A stretch of DNA of 19,982 bases from JBEEJZ01 sp046046915 (GTDB taxonomy: Bacteria > Pseudomonadota > Gammaproteobacteria > Burkholderiales > Burkholderiaceae_C): positions 1 to 19,982 of the forward strand of contig JBJOIT010000049.1 in assembly GCA_046046915.1 (NCBI GenBank). The letters are read 5' to 3'. Shown piece after piece: positions 14,653 through 19,982 of the stretch (positions within the stretch are counted from its first letter, which is position 1; every line of letters starts with the position of its first letter). The position numbers were made by a program, and so were the translations under genes. The notes below the pieces were generated by a model. The model was not told the origin of the DNA and made no database searches. It saw only the letters and a list, made by a program, of their open reading frames with translations.

Positions 14653-15476
14653 ACATCCAGCTGCTGTCTGACCTGCACCTGGAGGTGCACCCCCACTTTG
14701 TGCCACAGCCCGCCCCAGGTGCCGACGTGCTGGTACTGGCGGGCGACATCGGCTCGTACCAGCAAGGCTCCATGTTGAGCGATGGCGATTTTGGGCTGGC
14801 GCGCTTTTCACCCAAGGGCGGCTGGCCTACGCCGGTGCTGATGGTGCCCGGCAACCACGAATACGACGGCCAGGACTTTGACGCCGCGCACCAGCGACTG
14901 CAGGAAGTGTGCGAACGGCTGGGCATCGTTTGGCTGGAGCGCCAGGAAGTAGTGATGGAAGACGCCGCCGGCCAGGTGCGCTTTGTGGGCACCACCTTGT
15001 GGTCAGACTTCGATGCCCTGGGCCCTAGCGCATGCGACACGGCGGCCACCTTGGGGCAACAACTCAAGGCCCGCGACAAGGCTTTTCGGGCCGCCAATTA
15101 CTACCTGCGCAAGACCTTGACCACCCGCGCCGGCGAACCCTGGCTTGCGCAGGACGTTCGGGAGCAGGCGCTGACTTGCCAGAGCTGGCTGCGTGACGCC
15201 TTGAGCACGCCGTTTGATGGCCGCACCGTTGCTGTCACTCACTTTGCACCCAGTCTGCAAAGCGCCGATCCCCGCTACGGTCGAACGCCGGGTACGGCAG
15301 GTTTTTGCAATGCATTGGACGATTTGCTGGCCCTAGCCCAACTGTGGATACACGGCCACCTGCATGCGCCCAGCGACTACCAGCACCAGGGTTGCCGTGT
15401 CGTGGCAAACCCCTTGGGCTATGCACGCAAAAATGAACAGGCCGCTTTTTTGCCGCAAGGCTTGTTCACGGTCTGA
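14649..15476 (+). CDS. Calcineurin-like metallophosphoesterase
   Basis: A 275-residue dinuclear-metal phosphoesterase with the full set of family motifs: SDLHLE (D8, H10), LAGDIG (D33), PGNHEYDG (N69, H70), THFAPS (H198) and the terminal GHLH box (H237, H239). It has no signal peptide and is probably cytoplasmic. The open frame extends back to 14553, but that part reads across the LysR gene. The GTG at 14649, overlapping the LysR stop as GTGA, fits the family N-terminus (NIQLLSDLHLE). The substrate could be a cyclic nucleotide, nucleotide or phosphoprotein; nothing here decides. Its last 11 bases overlap the end of the convergent DNA ligase gene. Confidence 0.9.
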   Translation: MNIQLLSDLHLEVHPHFVPQPAPGADVLVLAGDIGSYQQGSMLSDGDFGLARFSPKGGWPTPVLMVPGNHEYDGQDFDAAHQRLQEVCERLGIVWLERQEVVMEDAAGQVRFVGTTLWSDFDALGPSACDTAATLGQQLKARDKAFRAANYYLRKTLTTRAGEPWLAQDVREQALTCQSWLRDALSTPFDGRTVAVTHFAPSLQSADPRYGRTPGTAGFCNALDDLLALAQLWIHGHLHAPSDYQHQGCRVVANPLGYARKNEQAAFLPQGLFTV

Positions 15477-16395
15477 GCGGCATCAGCTCGGCGCCATCCT
15501 CGCGCACACGCAAAAAACTGGCGAAGCGGGGCAGGCCGCTGTCATGGCGCCCCAGGTAGCGAAAAGTCACCAAACTGCCAACGGGCGGTGGGTCTCGCCG
15601 CTGCGCATCCGAAAAGCCTGTGCCCAGCTTGAAGCGCAAGGGGTCTTGCCCCGCTAGAGCTGGGGGCACCTCCACCCACAACGCACCGAGGCGACCTCGG
15701 TGTTTGCCGGTGCCAGGCACATGGCCGATCACCCGGGCTTCCGCGTCATCATGAGTCTTGAGTTTGAGCAGATCGTCGTTGCGTGCTGCCTGGTAGTAAG
15801 AGGCGCCACGGTGCAGCATCAAGCCCTCACCACCGGCCTTGACCGTGGACATCAACATGGCTTGCAAAGTTGATGCACTGACCACCTTGCGCTGAACAAC
15901 GGCCTGCACCCAAGGCTGGGCCATTTGGGTGACCTGATCCTTCAGGGCCGGCAGGCGCTCATCAAAGGTGCCGGGGTGTCGTGGCAAGTCAAAGACCATG
16001 TAGCGTATCTGCCGCCAAGCCTCATCGTCTGGTACTTGCTGACGCACGGTAGACACCGCTTTGGCAAACTGGCCACGCCCGGCCCAAAGCTCACCGTCCA
16101 GTGCCTCCGAGGGCCAGTCCGCCGTGAACCAAGCGGGGGCAGCAATGGGCTCGCCACCACGGGTCAGCAAGCGGTGCCCGTCCCAGTAGCCACGCACACC
16201 GTCGTACTTTTCACTCACCCAGTAATCTGACAGCGCGACGCCAGGGCGGTACACATTGGCCAACATCAGGGGCGTGGCTGGCCCGGCTACGGCAGGGGCA
16301 CACAGGGGCAGCTGGCCAAGCACTACCAGCATGGCCCCCAACAAGAGGGTCGGCGGCCTGCGCCCGTTTCGAAACCCTGGAAACGCTGTCATCAT
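15466..16395 (-). CDS. Minimal ATP-dependent DNA ligase with signal peptide (Lig E-like)
   Basis: A 309-residue nucleotidyltransferase. Residues 14-38 are hydrophobic and end in APAVAG, a plausible export signal. The ligase motifs follow: motif I EKYDGVRGYW with the adenylated lysine K63, motif III EALDGELW, motif IIIa YMVFDL, motif IV GGEGLMLHR and motif V LLKLKTHDDAEARV. An OB-fold runs to the C-terminus. There is no DNA-binding or BRCT domain, as in the short Lig E class predicted to act in the periplasm. It would seal nicks with ATP, although periplasmic ATP supply is unclear. Two ATGs are adjacent; GGGGAGG lies 3 bases before the first and 6 before the second, so 16392 is the likelier start. 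It converges on, and overlaps, the metallophosphatase. Confidence 0.9.
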   Translation of the reverse strand: MMTAFPGFRNGRRPPTLLLGAMLVVLGQLPLCAPAVAGPATPLMLANVYRPGVALSDYWVSEKYDGVRGYWDGHRLLTRGGEPIAAPAWFTADWPSEALDGELWAGRGQFAKAVSTVRQQVPDDEAWRQIRYMVFDLPRHPGTFDERLPALKDQVTQMAQPWVQAVVQRKVVSASTLQAMLMSTVKAGGEGLMLHRGASYYQAARNDDLLKLKTHDDAEARVIGHVPGTGKHRGRLGALWVEVPPALAGQDPLRFKLGTGFSDAQRRDPPPVGSLVTFRYLGRHDSGLPRFASFLRVREDGAELMPLRP

Positions 16396-16483
16396 TTGCC
16401 TCCCCTGAGTGGCCGTTTGATTCGGCTCATATCTGTTTTGCTTGCTTGATCTGACTCAAGTCCGGGGCCTTACCCCCCGTTAC

Positions 16484-16503
16484 ACTGAGGATCATACTGA
16501 GGA
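16484..16503 (+). promoter_or_regulatory. Tandem ACTGAGGA repeat containing the uspA ribosome site
   Basis: The octamer ACTGAGGA occurs twice, at 16484-16491 and 16496-16503, 12 bases apart. The second copy supplies GAGGA 7 bases before the ATG at 16511. The first copy overlaps a TACACT -10 candidate (16481-16486). Confidence 0.5.
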
Positions 16504-16510
16504 CGAAACC

Positions 16511-16933
16511 ATGAAAATCCTACTCGCCGTGGACGGCAGCGCGTACAGCAAGAAGATGGTGGCCTACCTGGTCACGCACAATGAAGTGTTCAGCCCCAAA
16601 AACACCTTTCATCTGTTCACCGCGCAACCTGCCATCCCTGCACGCGCCAGCTCCGCCTTGGGCAAAGAAGTGGTCGACAGCTATCAGGCGGAAGAGGCCG
16701 AGAAAGTGCTGGGCCCAGTGTCTGAATTTCTGGCACGCCACGACATCAATGCCACCAGCAGCTGGGCCGTGGGCCACGCCGCCGAATGCATCGGCAAACA
16801 CGCCGAAACCGGTGAGTTTGACCTGATCGTGATGGGTTCACATGGCCACAGCGCACTGGGCAACCTGGTGATGGGCTCGGTGGCCACCCAGGTGCTGGCG
16901 CACTGCAAGGTGCCCGTGTTGCTGGTGCGCTGA
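16511..16933 (+). CDS. Universal stress protein, UspA family
   Basis: A 140-residue single-domain Usp. It begins MKILLAVDGSAYSKKMVAYL and ends with the nucleotide-binding motif GSHGHSALGNLVMGSVATQV and the final strand VPVLLVR. This G-x2-G-x9-G-S pattern is the ATP-binding Usp subtype. The open frame begins at 16442, but GAGGA at 16499-16503 fixes the ATG at 16511. Usp proteins are cytoplasmic and accumulate under stress; a specific role cannot be given. The gene is divergent from the exported ligase, with 115 bases between the starts, and converges on a TetR gene 13 bases downstream, with no hairpin terminator between. Confidence 0.93.
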   Translation: MKILLAVDGSAYSKKMVAYLVTHNEVFSPKNTFHLFTAQPAIPARASSALGKEVVDSYQAEEAEKVLGPVSEFLARHDINATSSWAVGHAAECIGKHAETGEFDLIVMGSHGHSALGNLVMGSVATQVLAHCKVPVLLVR

Positions 16934-16946
16934 TACCCAGCGCTCT

Positions 16947-17564
16947 TTAGCGGGAGTTCAAGCCCTCGAAACAGGTGTAAAGCACCAGTTCGATGATTTC
17001 TTCGTCGTTGTGCTGGCCACCCATCCTGAGAAATTCCAGTACGGGGTCGCACGCCCGCGCATACAAGGTGTAAAGCACCGCAATGGGCGGTAAATGCTTG
17101 CTGATGCGGCCGGCGGATTGGGCCTCGACGATCCAGCCGCCCAAGGTGTCTGCCACCTCCATCAAGCCGTCCATGTAGGGCTGGCTGTCTAGCAAGGTTT
17201 TGCGCAAACTGGAGTTTTGGCTGGGCAGGGAAGGCATTTCGCCCGCCAGCTTGAGGGACATGATCCAGCGCACCACCAGCCTGAGCTTCTCCAAAGCCTC
17301 CAGTTCGGGGGCCATCTCAGCCAAAAAGTCCTGTGCCCGGCGCATGACCCGCACCATGGCCGCGGCGGCCAGGTCTTCCTTGCTGGGGAAATGCTTGTAA
17401 AGACTGGCCTTGGCGATGCCAACCTCCGCGGCAACCTCGTCCACCGTCATGGCCTCAAAGCCTTTGTCGGCCAACAAGCGGTTGACGGCCTGCACGATCG
17501 CGTCTTCACGCGCCTGCAGCATTTGCTCCTTGAAGGAGCGCTTGGGGGCTTTACTGGTGCTCAT
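16947..17564 (-). CDS. TetR-family transcriptional regulator
   Basis: A 205-residue regulator. The DNA-binding domain covers about residues 15-65, with the TetR helix-turn-helix TVDEVAAEVGIAKASLYKHFPSKEDL. The C-terminal ligand domain is helical (GEMPSLPSQNSSLRKTLLDSQPY, then EIIELVLYTCFEGL) and its effector cannot be predicted. No target gene lies divergent to it: the next gene upstream is a LysR regulator on the same strand. An imperfect inverted repeat at 17588-17609, 24 bases before the start, is probably its own operator. No strong Shine-Dalgarno site is visible. Confidence 0.9.
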   Translation of the reverse strand: MSTSKAPKRSFKEQMLQAREDAIVQAVNRLLADKGFEAMTVDEVAAEVGIAKASLYKHFPSKEDLAAAAMVRVMRRAQDFLAEMAPELEALEKLRLVVRWIMSLKLAGEMPSLPSQNSSLRKTLLDSQPYMDGLMEVADTLGGWIVEAQSAGRISKHLPPIAVLYTLYARACDPVLEFLRMGGQHNDEEIIELVLYTCFEGLNSR

Positions 17565-17587
17565 GCTTTTATTTTAGGCGCCTGCGT

Positions 17588-17609
17588 CAGTTGACGAAAT
17601 TGTCGACTG
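17588..17609. promoter_or_regulatory. Probable TetR autoregulatory operator
   Basis: Arms CAGTTGAC and GTCGACTG, separated by GAAATT, match at 7 of 8 positions. The element lies 24 bases upstream of the TetR start and 45 bases downstream in transcription from the ArgP-like gene. Size and place suit a TetR-dimer site. Confidence 0.55.
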
Positions 17610-17654
17610 ATTTGCTACTCCCGGGTTCAGGATTCCGGCCTAGCCCACTCTCGG

Positions 17655-18584
17655 CTAGATCCTCGGATGGTCGCCTTGTTTGAGCGCCACGGCCGCCGCC
17701 TGCGTCAGCGACTGCGTGAGCGTGTCCAGCACCACAGAATCCAGATTCCAGCAGTGCCAGTACAGCTCCACGGGCAACACAAAGTCGGGCCGCAAATTGA
17801 CCAGTGCCCCCGTGGCCAGCAGATCCTCCACCATCAAGGCCGGCACTGTCGTCACCCCCCAACCCGCCAGTGCCGCCTGGACTTGCCCTTCGCTGCTGGG
17901 CACAAAGCGCTGCCGCAAACTGAGACGTTTCAGGCCTAGACAACGACTGACAAACTCTTGTTGCAAGTCGTCCTTGCGGTTAAAGGCGATAAAAGGGACC
18001 TCCCGGAAATTGTGCGGCGTGATGCCCTGTGGGCAATGGGCTCGGGCGTAGTCCGCGCCGGCAACCAGCACATAACTCATGGCGCCTAGCGGCAGCACCT
18101 TGCAGCCACGCAAAGCCTGCTTGAGCGTGGTCACGCACCCCAGCACCTGACCTTCTCTCAGCCAGTCGTGGGTGAAATCCTGGTCATCGGTGATGATCTC
18201 AAGGGGTAAGCCCTGTTGCACCAGGGGCGTGAGGGCGGACATGGCCCAAGTCGCAATGCTGTCTGCGTTGATCGCAATCGACACCCGCTCCTCGTCACGT
18301 TGCCCGGCCACAGCGCTGGGCGCCAGTTCCTTGAGGTCCTGCTCCAGGTCCGCACGCAGCAGGCGCAGTTGCATGGTGTGGCGCAGCAACAGACGGCCTG
18401 CGGTGGTGGCCCGCAAAGGCCGGCTGCGCACCACCAGCACCGTGCCTACCTGGGTTTCAAGTGATCGCAAACGCTGTGACACCGCCGACTGGGTGATGGA
18501 CAAGCGCACAGCGGCCCGCTCAAAACCGCCCTCTTCCACGATGGCGGCCAGGCACTCAAGTGCATCAGGGTCAAAACTGTTCAT
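17655..18584 (-). CDS. argP: LysR-type regulator, ArgP/IciA-like
   Basis: A 309-residue LysR protein with the ArgP-type N-terminus: FDPDALECLAAIVEEGGFERAA, then LSITQSAVSQRLRSLE and VVRSRPLRATTAGRLLL. The effector domain includes SIAINADSIATWAMSAL and GWGVTTVPALM. ArgP proteins respond to lysine and arginine and usually sit divergent from the exporter gene argO/lysE. Here the divergent gene is instead a D-amino-acid dehydrogenase, 87 bases away, so amino-acid catabolism may be the target. The ATG at 18584 matches the family start; an ATG 9 bases further upstream (18593) is possible, and neither has a good ribosome site. Confidence 0.85.
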   Translation of the reverse strand: MNSFDPDALECLAAIVEEGGFERAAVRLSITQSAVSQRLRSLETQVGTVLVVRSRPLRATTAGRLLLRHTMQLRLLRADLEQDLKELAPSAVAGQRDEERVSIAINADSIATWAMSALTPLVQQGLPLEIITDDQDFTHDWLREGQVLGCVTTLKQALRGCKVLPLGAMSYVLVAGADYARAHCPQGITPHNFREVPFIAFNRKDDLQQEFVSRCLGLKRLSLRQRFVPSSEGQVQAALAGWGVTTVPALMVEDLLATGALVNLRPDFVLPVELYWHCWNLDSVVLDTLTQSLTQAAAVALKQGDHPRI

Positions 18585-18671
18585 GGGCCGCATTATTAGG
18601 CGTGCTTATGTTTTCTCTGACAAGCTCATTGAACTGGCGCGTGTACGGGACCTTGCGCGACACTTCCGGCC

Positions 18672-19982
18672 ATGAAAAAAGTCATCGTTTTGGGCGCCGG
18701 CATCATCGGCGTGAGCACCGCCTGGCACTTGCTGGAGCAGGGTTTCGAGGTCACTGTGGTTGACCGTCAAACTGGTGCCGGCATGGAGACCAGTTTTGCC
18801 AATGGCGCACAGATTTCGGTGAGTTATTGCGAACCTTGGGCCAACCGCGATGCACCCCTGAAGCTGCTGAAATGGCTGCTGCGCAAAGACGCTCCGCTGC
18901 TGTTTCGGCCCGAGGCTCCCTGGGGCGACGGCTGGCGCCAGTACAGCTGGGGCCTACAGTTTTTAGCCCAGTGCAACGACACGGCCTTTGAGCGCAATGT
19001 GCAGCAAATCGTGGCCCTGGGCCGATACAGCCATGCCGCCTTGAAAGATGTCATCCAGGCCACCGGTATCGCGTTTGAGCGGCTGGAGCGGGGCATCGCG
19101 CACTACTACACCGACCAGAAGTCCTTTGATGGCGCTGCAGAGGCGGCCACCCTGATGCGTCGCTATGGCGTGGACCGCCAGGTCGTCAGCCGCGACGAAT
19201 TGCTGCGCATCGAACCCGCCTTCAAGTCCTTTGCCCACCGCATCGTCGGCGGCACTTACACCGCCTCCGATGAGTCCGGTGACGCACTTGTGTTTACCCA
19301 AGAGCTGGCCCTGCGTTGCCAGCAAAAAGGCGCCAGGTTTTTATACGGGCACGACATCGTCAGCCTGAACACGACGGGCAGCCAGGCAGACTCGGTCACG
19401 GTGCGGCCAAGTTCGCCGGACGGCCCCGAGGGACATCTGTCCGCAGCGCAGGTACTGAAAGCCGATGAGATCGTGGTGGCTTGCGGCTCTTACTCGGCGC
19501 CGCTCCTGCGCAGCGTGGGCGTGAGCCTGCCCATCTACCCGGGCAAAGGCTACAGCGCCACCCTGGACTTGCTGGAGCCTGAACGCGCACCCTTGGTTTC
19601 AACCATCGATGACGAGGTGAAATGCGCCATGTCCCGGCTTGGAAACCAGCTGCGCGTGGCAGGCACCATCGAGCTGGGCGGTTTCGACACCCGCTTGGAC
19701 ACACCCTTGGCGCAACTGCGCTGCCAAAAGCTGCTGAACCGCATCAACGAGGTGCTCCCAGGCGTCTGCGACACACGGCTGCCCTCAGAGGGCGGCAACC
19801 CCCGCTTCTGGACGGGCCTGCGCCCCGCCACCCCCACCAACATCCCCTTCATTGGCCCAACCCGGGTCAACAAACTGTGGGTCAACGCCGGTCATGGCAC
19901 CCTGGGCTGGACGCACGGTGCCGGCTCAGGCAAGGCCTTGGCCGAGCTGATCAGCGGCCGCAAGCCCGCAATGAACTTCAAC
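18672..19982 (+). CDS. dadA: D-amino acid dehydrogenase (3' end outside window)
   Basis: A frame of 437 codons running off the right edge. The N-terminus KKVIVLGAGIIGVSTAWHLLEQGFEVTVVD is the FAD-binding beta-alpha-beta fold with GxGxxG at residues 8-13, then the DadA segment ETSFANGAQISVSYCEPWANRDAP. Further family marks are GRYSHAALKDV, GGTYTASDESGDALVFT, PIYPGKGYSATL and, close to the end, RPATPTNIPFIGPT with GHGTLGWTHGAGSGKALAELISG. Family length is about 430-445, so only a few residues are missing. The enzyme is a membrane-associated flavoprotein that oxidises D-amino acids to 2-oxo acids and passes electrons to the respiratory chain. No Shine-Dalgarno site is clear before the ATG. It is divergent from an ArgP-like regulator. 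Confidence 0.93.
   Translation, partial: MKKVIVLGAGIIGVSTAWHLLEQGFEVTVVDRQTGAGMETSFANGAQISVSYCEPWANRDAPLKLLKWLLRKDAPLLFRPEAPWGDGWRQYSWGLQFLAQCNDTAFERNVQQIVALGRYSHAALKDVIQATGIAFERLERGIAHYYTDQKSFDGAAEAATLMRRYGVDRQVVSRDELLRIEPAFKSFAHRIVGGTYTASDESGDALVFTQELALRCQQKGARFLYGHDIVSLNTTGSQADSVTVRPSSPDGPEGHLSAAQVLKADEIVVACGSYSAPLLRSVGVSLPIYPGKGYSATLDLLEPERAPLVSTIDDEVKCAMSRLGNQLRVAGTIELGGFDTRLDTPLAQLRCQKLLNRINEVLPGVCDTRLPSEGGNPRFWTGLRPATPTNIPFIGPTRVNKLWVNAGHGTLGWTHGAGSGKALAELISGRKPAMNFN

Noticed and set aside
1..19982. CRISPR array, tRNA/rRNA, insertion sequence, integrase, or defence system
   Set aside because: No repeat-spacer pattern, tRNA cloverleaf, transposase or integrase motif, or att-like direct repeats were noticed on either strand, though short elements could be missed by eye.

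Overview
The window looks like chromosomal DNA of a betaproteobacterium, most likely a Comamonadaceae member of the Rhodoferax/Polaromonas/Acidovorax kind. The reasons are a moderately high GC coding style, a Bug-type solute receptor, a single-chain gallate dioxygenase, a GTP-type PEP carboxykinase, and many LysR-type regulators divergent from metabolic genes. No rRNA, tRNA, CRISPR array, insertion sequence or integrase was seen. The genus is an inference, not a search result.

Layout. (1) 1-2337: the C-terminal part of RecQ helicase (cut by the window edge), then a glycerate 2-kinase of the DUF4147/MOFRL type. (2) 2338-4925: an unannotated 46-residue membrane protein with its own Shine-Dalgarno site and terminator, then pckG behind a long leader and before a strong, symmetrical terminator. 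(3) 4990-9065: an arsenic resistance locus in two divergent arms. The minus-strand arm is arsR-arsC-acr3. The plus-strand arm is one gene that joins a thioredoxin-fold CxxC domain to a complete two-domain ArsA ATPase. A VOC/PhnB-like gene follows. (4) 9764-13068: a gallate module with a LysR regulator divergent from a Bug receptor and gallate dioxygenase. (5) 13118-16395: a two-helix membrane protein, a LysR regulator overlapping a metallophosphatase by 4 bases, and a convergent ATP-dependent DNA ligase with a signal peptide. (6) 16511-19982: a universal stress protein, a convergent TetR regulator, an ArgP-like LysR regulator and a divergent dadA (cut by the right edge).

How the genes fit together. 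ArsC reduces arsenate to arsenite, ACR3 exports it, and the ArsA fusion could energise or feed that export. ArsR would control both arms from the 109-base divergent region, which carries a TTGACA-N17-TATTGT promoter and three nested inverted repeats. In the gallate module, the receptor would bind an aromatic or carboxylic acid, the dioxygenase opens the ring to 4-oxalomesaconate, and the remaining steps must be encoded elsewhere.

The most unusual points are: the thioredoxin-ArsA fusion; a 22-codon Cys-rich open frame (containing CCGPK) that continues in frame after the arsR stop codon and ends 3 bases before the arsC start; the operator architecture of the ars divergent region; and the exported DNA ligase beside a metallophosphatase. 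Most other genes are ordinary members of known families.
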